A stretch of DNA of 29,832 nucleotides from Spirochaetota bacterium. Lineage in GTDB: Bacteria; Spirochaetota; Spirochaetia; Treponematales; Treponemataceae. The notes beneath the pieces were generated by a model. It was not told where the DNA came from. It did not search any database and was given only the letters and a program-made list of their open reading frames with translations. Location of the stretch: NCBI GenBank assembly GCA_023393015.1, contig JAEWMY010000030.1:1-29832 (forward strand), given 5' to 3'. Of the stretch, positions 7,672 to 18,544 are shown piece after piece. Made by a program: the position numbers and the translations under genes. Every line of letters begins with the position of its first letter. Position 1 is the stretch's first letter.

Positions 7672-7711
7672 CATTCGCTCCTTTATGATTGCTCCTTACC
7701 GCGCGCGCGCG

Positions 7712-8491
7712 TCAGGCAAGGATATTGTTGACGGCTATCTTCTGTATGAACGCCTCGCGCATGAGTTCCTCCATCGTGAAGAACCCGGTCTTTTCCGAGC
7801 GAAGCGCCCGCGCCGCGAAGAGGGCGCCCGCTCCGAACGCATGCCGCGAGATGACGTCGTGCGTGATGCGAATCGTCTGGTTTTGAAGGCCGAACACGAC
7901 CTCGTGCTTCCCGACGATGCCGCCGACGCGGATCGAATTTATGTGCTCGACGGGATCGAGACCGAGCTTTTCCGCTATCTTGAGGGCGGACCCCGATTTC
8001 CCCTTTTTGTCCCTGAAGTGTTCCTCGATCACCTCGATGTCGGCGTTCGGGACGATCTGCTGCAGGATCTGCGACGCCACGAGAAGGAAGTTGATGCCGA
8101 GCGTGATGTTCGCGGAATACAGAACGGCCGTCTTTTCCGAAAGCGCGCGGAGAAAATCTATCTCCGGCTTTTCGTAGTGGGAGATGGCCGATACGATGTG
8201 TATCCCCTCGTCCGCCGCCGCCGCGTATTCATAGAGTCCCTGTGTGCTGGAAAAATCGATGATGACGTCGACGGGATTCATCTTGAAAAAATCGTCGCTT
8301 TCCTTCACCTCGTCCATGCAAAAAAAGTATCCCTGGCGATTATGGGGATATCCGAGAAAGTCGCTCGCGTATTCATGATTGCTCTGGCACGATTTACGCA
8401 CCACCCAGGACAGGTTGCAATCGGGATCCTTGATAATCTCCTCGGCCACGAGCCGGCCGGTCCTTCCGAATCCGAATAATCCTACCTTCAA
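7712..8491 (-). CDS. dapB: Divergent DapB-family dihydrodipicolinate reductase
   Basis: A 259-aa protein predicted to reduce hydroxy-tetrahydrodipicolinate with NAD(P)H in the lysine/diaminopimelate pathway. The N-terminus has a Rossmann motif (GLFGFGRTG, residues 4-12). VDVIIDFSS (74-82) is the usual cofactor strand, SANITLGINFL matches the family's ANFSIGVN element, and EEHFRDKKGKSGSA (156-169) corresponds to the catalytic EAHHRHK...PSGTA region. His158 and one lysine are kept, but the second histidine is Phe159 and the PSGTA motif is shortened to KSGSA. The start is TTG at 8491, placed 8 nt after GGAGG; the upstream ATG frame overlaps the promoter. It may be a true DapB or a relative with altered substrate use. 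No other lysine genes are nearby. Confidence 0.72.
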   Translation of the reverse strand: MKVGLFGFGRTGRLVAEEIIKDPDCNLSWVVRKSCQSNHEYASDFLGYPHNRQGYFFCMDEVKESDDFFKMNPVDVIIDFSSTQGLYEYAAAADEGIHIVSAISHYEKPEIDFLRALSEKTAVLYSANITLGINFLLVASQILQQIVPNADIEVIEEHFRDKKGKSGSALKIAEKLGLDPVEHINSIRVGGIVGKHEVVFGLQNQTIRITHDVISRHAFGAGALFAARALRSEKTGFFTMEELMREAFIQKIAVNNILA

Positions 8492-8522
8492 ATAGTAAAC
8501 CTCCGCGCATTTTCTTACGTTA

Positions 8523-8551
8523 ACCTTACGAGGATACGGTGTACGTGTCAA
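8523..8551 (-). promoter_or_regulatory. Promoter for the dapB-like gene
   Basis: On the minus strand a perfect TTGACA (8551-8546), a 17-bp spacer and TAAGGT (8528-8523). The -10 is weak (3 of 6). A start near 8516 would give a leader of about 25 nt containing the GGAGG site. Confidence 0.45.
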
Positions 8552-8586
8552 GAAAAGAAAAAATAAGGGAAAAAATGTCAAAAATC

Positions 8587-8595
8587 TGGTATAAT
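8587..8595 (+). promoter_or_regulatory. Extended -10 promoter for the DHH gene
   Basis: TGG followed by a perfect TATAAT forms an extended -10 element. No good -35 is seen, which is acceptable for this promoter class. It lies inside the longest open frame, so the true start of the DHH protein must be downstream (8620). Confidence 0.65.
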
Positions 8596-8619
8596 AAGGA
8601 AAACAGGAGCGATTATTTC

Positions 8620-9834
8620 ATGGATTTTCCGGACGGAACGGTTTTTCCGGGCGGGGAAACGTATAAAAAACGCCCGTTCCCAACCATACAAGAACGAAAT
8701 CGCACCTTCGAGAGGATTCTCACGGTAATCCGTGAGCGAAAATCATTCCTCCTTCTCGGTCACGTCCTTCCGGACGAGGATTGTATCGCATCCCTCGTTA
8801 CCATGGCCCTCTTGCTCGACAAGTTCGGAAAAGATGTCGTTATCTACCTTTCGAATCCTATTCCGAACCAACTGTCCTATCTTTCCAATATCTGTTGCTA
8901 CAATAATATTCACCTCTTGATCGGCTCGGAGACGTTGCATCACGAGTACGAGGTAATCTGCGTGCTCGACACGCCGAAACCCGACATGATTTCCCTGAGC
9001 CCGGCGATGCTGACCTTACTGCGGGAAGAACGCTTCATCGACGGGAAGCCGGTTCCGATAATCGAATTCGACCACCACCTTTCAGCTGACGCCGAATACT
9101 CCGGTACTGCCGGGTACCGGTTCGTCCATTTCGCCACGAGTACCTGCGAATTGCTGGCCCTCTTTTGCCACAAACTCGAGACAAGAGAGGGAATCCTGCG
9201 GGAATTCGAAATCAAGAAGCTTTTTTCCCGAAACATCGTGCTTGCCATGCTCACCGGGATGATCGGCGACACGAAGAACGGCCTGACCCTGAAAAAAAAC
9301 CGTGACATCTTCTTTTACAAGCTCTTCACGACGCGCTTTTCTTCCATACTCGAGGCCTCCTTGCGGAAAAACACCGCGAACTACGCCTCGACGCACGATA
9401 TCTTCTCTTCGATCCAATTGCTGACCGTCGTCGAAAAGGATATCTATCACGACCTTCTCTCCCGCGCGCGATATTCCGGCAGAACCGGATACGTTACGCT
9501 CACCGAGGAGGAATCGACGGACATCCTCGCGCGGACCGAGTACAACATCTTCGTCAAGGCGATCAAGTCGGTAACCGACAACCTCGCCGAAAAATCGGGG
9601 GTTATAGGTATGACGTCCTACTATGACCCGGCAGGAATATCCGACCTCGTCCAGTTTCGCATACGTACGGCCCGGGACATCGGGGAGATTGACCTCAGAA
9701 CGATCCTCGCGGATTTTTCCATCGCCGACGGCGGCGGGCATCCCGGCGCGATCGGGTTCCGCGTACCGAAGGCCTCCATAGGGAACGGAGACGAATTCGT
9801 TTCGCGGCTCTTGAAGAGACTGGAAGAACTGTGA
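8620..9834 (+). CDS. DHH-family phosphoesterase (NrnA/RecJ superfamily)
   Basis: A 404-aa cytoplasmic metal-dependent phosphoesterase. Motif I is GHVLPDEDCIAS (usual H-x-x-P-D-x-D; the second Asp and small residues are in place), motif II is CVLDTP, motif III is FDHH (Asp151-His152-His153) and motif IV is GMIGDTKNG. The C-terminal DHHA1 half ends in GGGHPGAIGF, the substrate-binding glycine motif. Family members cleave short oligoribonucleotides, pAp or cyclic dinucleotides; the actual substrate is not certain. The ATG at 8620 follows AGGAG at a slightly long 10 nt and lies downstream of a perfect extended -10, which rules out the start at 8539. It is followed by queH with a 4-nt overlap and heads the dnaE-recG cluster. 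Confidence 0.85.
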   Translation: MDFPDGTVFPGGETYKKRPFPTIQERNRTFERILTVIRERKSFLLLGHVLPDEDCIASLVTMALLLDKFGKDVVIYLSNPIPNQLSYLSNICCYNNIHLLIGSETLHHEYEVICVLDTPKPDMISLSPAMLTLLREERFIDGKPVPIIEFDHHLSADAEYSGTAGYRFVHFATSTCELLALFCHKLETREGILREFEIKKLFSRNIVLAMLTGMIGDTKNGLTLKKNRDIFFYKLFTTRFSSILEASLRKNTANYASTHDIFSSIQLLTVVEKDIYHDLLSRARYSGRTGYVTLTEEESTDILARTEYNIFVKAIKSVTDNLAEKSGVIGMTSYYDPAGISDLVQFRIRTARDIGEIDLRTILADFSIADGGGHPGAIGFRVPKASIGNGDEFVSRLLKRLEEL

Positions 9835-10493
9835 GCGCGGCAAAAACCGACTACCGCAAGCTGATGGACGACGAACTCGCCCGAGTAGCCGAACTCGCCC
9901 GTGTCGCCGAAACCGGCCGGGAAGGGAGCGCCAGCGTTCGGCCCGCCCTCCTCCTCCATTCCTGCTGCGGCCCCTGCAGTACCGCCGTAATCTCGGAGCT
10001 CGCGCCTTCGTTCAGGCTAACCGTTTTCTACTACAATCCGAATGTCGACACGGCCGGGGAATACGAGCTCCGCGCCGCCGAACAGCGCCGCGCGCTTTCC
10101 CTCCTCGTCGTTCCGAATCCCGTCGAATACCTCGACGAGGGACACCGCCCCGAAGATTTTCTCGCCGAGGCCGAGGCGCTCGCCGCAGAGCCGGAAGGCG
10201 GGGCGCGCTGTTCGGTTTGCTTCCGCGTCAGGCTCGATAGGACGGCGCGGCGCGCGAAAGAACTCGGTTTTGAATGGATTTGCTCGACGTTGACGGTGAG
10301 TCCCCATAAAGACGCGCCGAGAATCAACGCGATCGGGGCGGCCGTCGCTGAGCGCGCCGGCGTCAAATGGCTTCCGTCCGACTTCAAGAAGCGGAACGGG
10401 TACCAACGCTCCATCGAGCTCAGCCGGAAATTCGACCTCTACCGGCAGGACTACTGCGGCTGCGTCTGGTCCCGGACGGCCCGCACCGAATGA
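9831..10493 (+). CDS. queH: Epoxyqueuosine reductase QueH
   Basis: A 220-aa enzyme for the last step of queuosine tRNA modification, reducing epoxyqueuosine to queuosine. It is the cobalamin-independent alternative to QueG. Landmarks are LLLHSCCGPCS (Cys45, Cys46, Cys49), FYYNPNVD, a CSVCFRVRLDRTA cysteine pair, ICSTLTVSPHKD and the C-terminal KKRNGYQRSIELS followed by YRQDYCGC. The cysteines would hold an iron-sulphur cluster and a second metal site. It starts with GTG overlapping the DHH stop (GTGA), so it is translationally coupled. The N-terminal 35 residues before the core are longer and less conserved-looking. Confidence 0.92.
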   Translation: MSAAKTDYRKLMDDELARVAELARVAETGREGSASVRPALLLHSCCGPCSTAVISELAPSFRLTVFYYNPNVDTAGEYELRAAEQRRALSLLVVPNPVEYLDEGHRPEDFLAEAEALAAEPEGGARCSVCFRVRLDRTARRAKELGFEWICSTLTVSPHKDAPRINAIGAAVAERAGVKWLPSDFKKRNGYQRSIELSRKFDLYRQDYCGCVWSRTARTE

Positions 10494-10498
10494 CCAAG

Positions 10499-10525
10499 GG
10501 CCCCATTCCGTGTTACAATGGGGCC
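10499..10525 (+). promoter_or_regulatory. Inverted repeat and extended -10 abutting the dnaE start
   Basis: GGCCCCATT (10499-10507) and AATGGGGCC (10517-10525) form a perfect 9-bp stem with a 9-nt loop that ends at the base before the dnaE ATG. Overlapping it is TG-T-TACAAT (10511-10519), an extended -10 element whose expected start point falls on the ATG. No clear Shine-Dalgarno is present. It may be a dnaE promoter, an operator or an mRNA hairpin; no T tract follows, so it is not a terminator. Confidence 0.5.
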
Positions 10526-13966
<3,441 letters not shown>

Positions 13967-13975
13967 GAAGGTCTC

Positions 13976-14566
13976 ATGCTGCAGTCCCTTTTTTTCACCG
14001 TCGGTTCGCTTATATCGCTTTACTCCCTGCTGTGCCTCGTTCGCATCGTGCTGACGTGGCTGCCAGAGGCGAACTACAGCCCGCTCGGCCGTCTCCTTTC
14101 GTCGGCGTGCGACCCGTTTCTCGACTGGTTTCGCCGGTTTTCCTTCGCGAGAACGGCCACGATGGACTTTACGCCCGTAATCGCGCTCGGAACCCTCTCG
14201 TTGGCCTCGCGCGTGTTCATGACGCTCGGAAACACGGGAAAGATAACGCTCGGCGCGATTCTCGCGGGTCTGGTCGGCATACTGTGGTCGTTCTTTTCCT
14301 TCGTCCTCAACATCTTCATTCTCCTCTTGATCGTCCGACTCGTTTACGACTTCGCGAATCCCTTCGGGTTCTCGCAGTTCCGGTCCGTGCTCGACCGGTT
14401 CCTCAATCCCTCCGTCTCGCGGGTCACCGGATTCCTGTTCCGGCGACAGGTTGTCTCCTACCGCCTCTCCCTTATCCTCACGATAGTGGCCTTCGTCATC
14501 GCGCGCGTCGCGCTCGACTACGGCGTCGCCGCGCTTTCGGGGATACTGCGGAACCTTCCGATATAG
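13976..14566 (+). CDS. YggT-family membrane protein (duplicated domain)
   Basis: A 196-aa inner-membrane protein with two YggT-type halves. Each has a hydrophobic helix, an amphipathic PF-x-x-x-F/L element and a second helix: LVRIVLTWLPEANYSPLGRLLSSACDPFLDWF in the first half, and LIVRLVYDFANP to DRFLNPSVSRVTGFLFR in the second. YggT proteins are linked to cell-shape or membrane functions in various bacteria, but the biochemical role is unsettled. It starts 9 nt after the dnaE stop behind GGAAGG, and recG begins at the next base after its stop, so it belongs to the dnaE-recG operon. Confidence 0.82.
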   Translation: MLQSLFFTVGSLISLYSLLCLVRIVLTWLPEANYSPLGRLLSSACDPFLDWFRRFSFARTATMDFTPVIALGTLSLASRVFMTLGNTGKITLGAILAGLVGILWSFFSFVLNIFILLLIVRLVYDFANPFGFSQFRSVLDRFLNPSVSRVTGFLFRRQVVSYRLSLILTIVAFVIARVALDYGVAALSGILRNLPI

Positions 14567-16654
14567 ATGAAACTCGCCGAGATCGCCGTTCCCGCGACGC
14601 GCGTTCGCGGGGTCGGCCCCGCGACGGCGAAACCGCTCGCGACGCTCGGAATACTCACCGTCGGAGACGTCCTTTCCTGGTGGCCGCGCGACTGGGAAGA
14701 CAGGACGGAACGCCTACCGCTCGCCGCCTTCGAGTCGCGCGCCAGGATTAGCGTGCTCGCCACCGTGGCGGGAAGCGACTGGTTCGGCTACGGACGGATG
14801 AGGACGCTCAAGCTCGTCATCCGCGACGACGAAGGCACGGTGGCGGAACTCGCGTGCTTCAACCGGCCCTTCCTCGAGAAACAGTTTCCGGAAGGTACGC
14901 GCGTTTCAGTGTACGGATCTTTCCGCCGCGCGTACGGCGCCATTCAGTCTTCCGCGTTCGAGATCGAGAGCGCCGACGATTCGCCGGGCAGGGTCGTGCC
15001 GGTCTATCCCCTGTGCGCCGGTCTCTCGCAAGCACAGATGAGGAAGATCGTTTCCAACGCCATCGACGAGTACTGTCGCGGGATAGAATCGGAACTTCCC
15101 GAGGCGGTCAGGATCGCGAACGGCATTCCGGAAAAGGGCGACGTCGTACGGTCGATGCATCGCCCCGAAACGCTCGCGGAGGCGCGCGCCGCGCGCGAGG
15201 CCCTCGTGTTCGAGGAACTCTTTCTTTTCGAGTACGCGATCGGCGTCCGTTCGCTCGCGCGGCGGGGACGGCTTCCCTCGATCGAGGCGAGCGAGTCCGA
15301 CCGGGACGTCCCCGCGTCATCCGCGCGAGCGACGAGTCGGCGGCGGCCGACCCCGCTCCAGGGCCGTCTCGTCGAACGGCTTCCGTTCAAGCTCACCGAA
15401 GACCAGCTTTCGGCGCTCGCGGAGATCAACGAAGACGTCCTCGGCCCCCATCCGATGGCGCGACTCCTGCAAGGCGACGTCGGGTCGGGAAAGACGCTCG
15501 TCGCCTTCCTCGCGGCGCTCGCGGTCGTAGAAACCGGCGGGCAGGTCGCCATGCTCGCGCCGACGGAGCTCCTCGCGAGACAGCACGCGGAAAACGCCGC
15601 GAGGCTCCTCGACCCGATCGGCGTGCGACTCGCCTTCCTGACCGGCAACGTCAAGGCCGCCGGCCGGGCCCGGCTTCTGTCCGAGCTCGCCTCCGGCGGT
15701 ATCGATATCGTAATCGGAACGCACGCGCTTTTCTCGCCGGGAGTCGCGTACCGGAATCTCGCACTCGCCGTCATCGACGAGCAACATCGCTTCGGCGTGC
15801 TCCAGCGATCGGCCTTGCAGGAAAAAGCCTCGGCCGGAAATCCCGACGGACGTCCCCCCCACCTTCTCATGATGAGCGCGACTCCCATTCCGAGAACCCT
15901 CGCCCTTTCGGTTTTCGGCGACCTCGACGTCTCCGTCATCAGGACGATGCCGCCGGGTCGGAAACCGGTCAAGACGCACCTCTCCCGCGCCGGAAACGAG
16001 TCGAAGGTCTACGACTTCGTCAGGCGCGAGCTGGACGCGGGGCGTCAGGCGTATTTCGTGTATCCGATAATAGGCGAGGAAGACGGGGATTCGCTCGCGG
16101 TGGACCGGGCCGACGAATCGTCGCTCAAGTCCGCGACCGAGATGGCGAACCGGCTTTCGTCCTCGGTATTTCCCGGGCACGCCTGCGCCCTCATCCATTC
16201 CCGTATCGACGAGGGCGAGCAAAGAAGGATCATGGAAGAATTCCGCGAGGGAACGATTCGGGTACTCGTCGCGACGAGCGTCGTCGAGGTGGGCGTCGAC
16301 GTAGCCAACGCCACCTGCATGGTTGTCGAGCACGCCGAGCGGTTCGGGCTTTCCGCCTTGCACCAGTTGCGGGGACGCGTGGGACGCGGAGAGGACCAGG
16401 CCTACTGCTTTCTCGTGTATTCCGGCAACCTCACCGAGGAAGGCAAGGCGCGTCTACGCGTGATGCACGAGACGACAGACGGCTTCGTCATAGCCGAGGA
16501 AGACCTCCGTATACGCGGCCCCGGCGAAATCGCCGGGATCCGCCAATCGGGCTACGCGAGCTTCGTCCTGGCCGATCCGATTCGCGACCGAGAAACGCTC
16601 GAACGGGCGCGCGCGGCCGCGTTCGCCCTGCTCGAAACCGCCGAAACGCCCTGA
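14567..16654 (+). CDS. recG: ATP-dependent DNA helicase RecG
   Basis: A 695-aa branch-migrating helicase that processes stalled replication forks and Holliday-type junctions. The N-terminal wedge/OB part spans about residues 1-250. The motor domains carry Walker A GDVGSGKT (303-310), DEQHRFG in place of a DEAD box (from Asp404) and MSATPIPRTLAL. In the second motor lobe are LIHSRIDEGEQRRIMEEF, VATSVVEVGVDV and LHQLRGRVGRG. The C-terminal FVIAEEDLRIRGPGEIAG-type TRG region is complete. The ATG directly follows the yggT stop with no space, implying coupled translation. It ends convergently with pyrG, leaving 61 bp without a convincing terminator. Confidence 0.95.
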   Translation: MKLAEIAVPATRVRGVGPATAKPLATLGILTVGDVLSWWPRDWEDRTERLPLAAFESRARISVLATVAGSDWFGYGRMRTLKLVIRDDEGTVAELACFNRPFLEKQFPEGTRVSVYGSFRRAYGAIQSSAFEIESADDSPGRVVPVYPLCAGLSQAQMRKIVSNAIDEYCRGIESELPEAVRIANGIPEKGDVVRSMHRPETLAEARAAREALVFEELFLFEYAIGVRSLARRGRLPSIEASESDRDVPASSARATSRRRPTPLQGRLVERLPFKLTEDQLSALAEINEDVLGPHPMARLLQGDVGSGKTLVAFLAALAVVETGGQVAMLAPTELLARQHAENAARLLDPIGVRLAFLTGNVKAAGRARLLSELASGGIDIVIGTHALFSPGVAYRNLALAVIDEQHRFGVLQRSALQEKASAGNPDGRPPHLLMMSATPIPRTLALSVFGDLDVSVIRTMPPGRKPVKTHLSRAGNESKVYDFVRRELDAGRQAYFVYPIIGEEDGDSLAVDRADESSLKSATEMANRLSSSVFPGHACALIHSRIDEGEQRRIMEEFREGTIRVLVATSVVEVGVDVANATCMVVEHAERFGLSALHQLRGRVGRGEDQAYCFLVYSGNLTEEGKARLRVMHETTDGFVIAEEDLRIRGPGEIAGIRQSGYASFVLADPIRDRETLERARAAAFALLETAETP

Positions 16655-16715
16655 TTCCCCGAGCGACCCCGCGAACCGTCCGGTCGACGCGAGTCGTTCG
16701 ATTTACGCCAACCGT

Positions 16716-18332
16716 TCACGTGGCGGCGTCGGCCGCGAACGCTATACTGGCCCCGACGAAGTCGCGAAACAGCGGATGCGGTCTATTAGGCCTCGAGGCG
16801 AACTCGGGATGGAATTGCACGCCGACAAACCAGCGATTGGATGAATGCTCCACGATCTCGACGAGGTTTCGCTCCGGATTCCGTCCGGTCAGACGCATCT
16901 CGGACGATGCGAAGGATTCAAGGTACACGTTGTTGAACTCGTACCGGTGACGATGCCGTTCCTGAATGTCGTGGATCCGATACGCCTTTTCGGCGAGCGA
17001 ACCCTCCGTGATGAGGCACCTGCACGCGCCGAGGCGCAGGGTTCCGCCGAGCTTGACGCCCTGCTGGTCGGGCATGAGGTCAATGACGGGATGTTCCGTC
17101 GTCGGGTTGAACTCCGTCGAGTCGGCGTTCGCGAGCGAGAGTACGTTCCGAGCGAACTCTATGACCGCTATCTGCATGCCGAGGCATATTCCGAAATACG
17201 GAACGTCGCGTTCGCGCGCGTATTTGGCCGCCCGTATCATCCCGGCCGTACCGCGGTCGCCGAATCCTCCGGGAACGAGGATGCCCGAGGCGGAACCGAG
17301 CAGGGTCGCCGCCGCCGCGTCGTCGACGATGCGTTCGGAATCGATCCAATCGATCTTGACGCGCGCGTTGTGGAATATCCCTCCCGCGGTAAGCGACTCG
17401 GCAACGCTCAGGTACGCGTCGTGCAGCTCGACGTACTTTCCCACGAGGGCGATGGTTACCTCGCGTTCGGGATGGTAATACCGGTGCACCATCGCCTTCC
17501 AGTCGCCGAGATCGGGCTTCGCGCAGCCGATGTTGAGGAGCTTGCAAATCGTGTCACCGAGCCCCTCGGCCTCGAGCATGAGGGGAACCTCGTAAATGGA
17601 CTTCGCGCTCAGATTCTCGACGATAGCATCCTGCGTTACGTTGCAAAAAAGCCCGAGCTTCTCGCGGATCGATTTGGCGAGCGGCTTCTCGCTCCGGCAC
17701 ATGATGATGTCGGGCTGAATTCCGAAACCCAGAAGCTCCTTGACGCTGTGCTGCATCGGCTTCGTCTTGAGCTCTCCGCACTCCTTGAGATACGGCAGGA
17801 GGCCCAGGTGTATGAACGCGCACGAGTCCCTTCCCACCGAGTATTTTATTTGCCGTATCGCCTCGATAAACGGAAGCGATTCTATGTCGCCGACGGTTCC
17901 GCCGACCTCGGTAATGATTACGTCCACGTCGGATTCGCGCGCGGCCTCGAGTATGCGGTTTTTTATCTCGTCGGTCACGTGGGGGACCACCTGCACGGTG
18001 TTTCCCTTGTAGCCGCCGGCTCGTTCGCGGTCGAGTATGGCCTGGTAAACCTTTCCCGCCGTCGTGTTGTTGTACCGCCTGAGCGCCACGTCGGTAAATC
18101 GTTCGTAGTGCCCGAGGTCAAGGTCGGTCTCTCCCCCGTCCTCCGTGACGAATACTTCGCCGTGCTGATACGGGTTCATCGTGCCCGGATCGATGTTGAG
18201 ATAGGGATCGAATTTCTGGTTCATAACCCGAACTCCCCTGCTTTTCAGCAATAATCCTATCGAAGCCGCCGCGATTCCCTTTCCGAGTGAGGAAACGACG
18301 CCTCCCGTGATAAAAATGAATTTGGTTTTCAT
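16716..18332 (-). CDS. pyrG: CTP synthase
   Basis: A 538-aa enzyme that aminates UTP to CTP with glutamine and ATP. The synthetase domain begins KFIFITGGVVSSLGKGIAAA, then DPYLNIDPGTMNPYQHGEVF and EDGGETDLDLGHYERF. The C-terminal class I glutamine amidotransferase has the nucleophile in YFGICLGMQ (Cys383) and a FHPEF histidine/glutamate near the end. The ATG at 18332 matches the family start and lies behind a purine-rich GAGGGGGCGGGG run. It sits downstream of amtB but has its own promoter-like sequence and a terminator-like hairpin in its leader, so it may be separately regulated. It links the nitrogen cluster to pyrimidine synthesis as a glutamine consumer. Confidence 0.96.
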   Translation of the reverse strand: MKTKFIFITGGVVSSLGKGIAAASIGLLLKSRGVRVMNQKFDPYLNIDPGTMNPYQHGEVFVTEDGGETDLDLGHYERFTDVALRRYNNTTAGKVYQAILDRERAGGYKGNTVQVVPHVTDEIKNRILEAARESDVDVIITEVGGTVGDIESLPFIEAIRQIKYSVGRDSCAFIHLGLLPYLKECGELKTKPMQHSVKELLGFGIQPDIIMCRSEKPLAKSIREKLGLFCNVTQDAIVENLSAKSIYEVPLMLEAEGLGDTICKLLNIGCAKPDLGDWKAMVHRYYHPEREVTIALVGKYVELHDAYLSVAESLTAGGIFHNARVKIDWIDSERIVDDAAAATLLGSASGILVPGGFGDRGTAGMIRAAKYARERDVPYFGICLGMQIAVIEFARNVLSLANADSTEFNPTTEHPVIDLMPDQQGVKLGGTLRLGACRCLITEGSLAEKAYRIHDIQERHRHRYEFNNVYLESFASSEMRLTGRNPERNLVEIVEHSSNRWFVGVQFHPEFASRPNRPHPLFRDFVGASIAFAADAAT

Positions 18333-18364
18333 ATGCCCCGCCCCCTCGCATGAGTCCCTAATAC

Positions 18365-18402
18365 AAAAAAAAACGGGAGTCCTGGCGTAATGCCGGACTC
18401 CC
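18365..18402 (-). terminator. Intrinsic terminator in the amtB-pyrG interval / pyrG leader
   Basis: An 8-bp stem, GGGAGTCC with GGACTCCC, is extended inside by a GG/CC pair and followed by nine T on the minus strand. It is 33 nt upstream of the pyrG ATG and downstream of a pyrG promoter candidate. It can therefore serve as the amtB operon terminator, a pyrG attenuator, or both. Confidence 0.85.
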
Positions 18403-18430
18403 ATAGCCTTTTACGGGTTTCACTTCCCGA

Positions 18431-18459
18431 ATACTACCGCAAAAGGACGGAAATCGCAA
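18431..18459 (-). promoter_or_regulatory. Promoter-like sequence for pyrG
   Basis: On the minus strand TTGCGA (18459-18454), a 17-bp spacer and TAGTAT (18436-18431); each hexamer matches 4 of 6. The predicted start is near 18426, about 25 nt before the hairpin at 18402. Confidence 0.45.
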
Positions 18460-18464
18460 GATCC

Positions 18465-18536
18465 GACCGGCCCTATCGGGCCGGCCTGTCCTGTCGGGTC
18501 GGTCGGGCCGGCCGGGCCTGTCGGGCTTGTCGAACC
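18465..18536. repeat. Degenerate 9-bp tandem repeat after amtB
   Basis: Eight 9-bp units resembling TGTCGGGCC lie between the amtB stop and the pyrG promoter. Examples are TATCGGGCC, TGTCGGGTC, GGTCGGGCC and TGTCGGGCT. On the minus strand part of it can fold (GGCCGGCCC-GATA-GGGCCGGTC). One reading frame would give Gly-X-Y repeats, but no start or ribosome site supports a gene. It is likely a noncoding expansion, possibly with a transcript-end role for amtB. Confidence 0.6.
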
Positions 18537-18544
18537 GGAAAAGG

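Noticed and set aside
8539..8619. N-terminal extension of the DHH protein (27 residues).
   Set aside because: It overlaps a perfect extended -10 promoter, has no ribosome site, and the residues do not resemble the family.
16655..16715. Terminator between convergent recG and pyrG.
   Set aside because: The 61-bp gap has no stem followed by a T tract on either strand.
18402..18436. Bacillus-type CTP-sensing slippage start (GGGC) for pyrG.
   Set aside because: The predicted initial sequence is GGGAA, so the pause at C needed for G slippage is missing.
18420..18544. Collagen-like Gly-X-Y peptide encoded after amtB.
   Set aside because: The Gly-X-Y pattern comes from a 9-bp DNA repeat read in one phase. 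It has no start codon or ribosome site of its own and runs out of frame from amtB.
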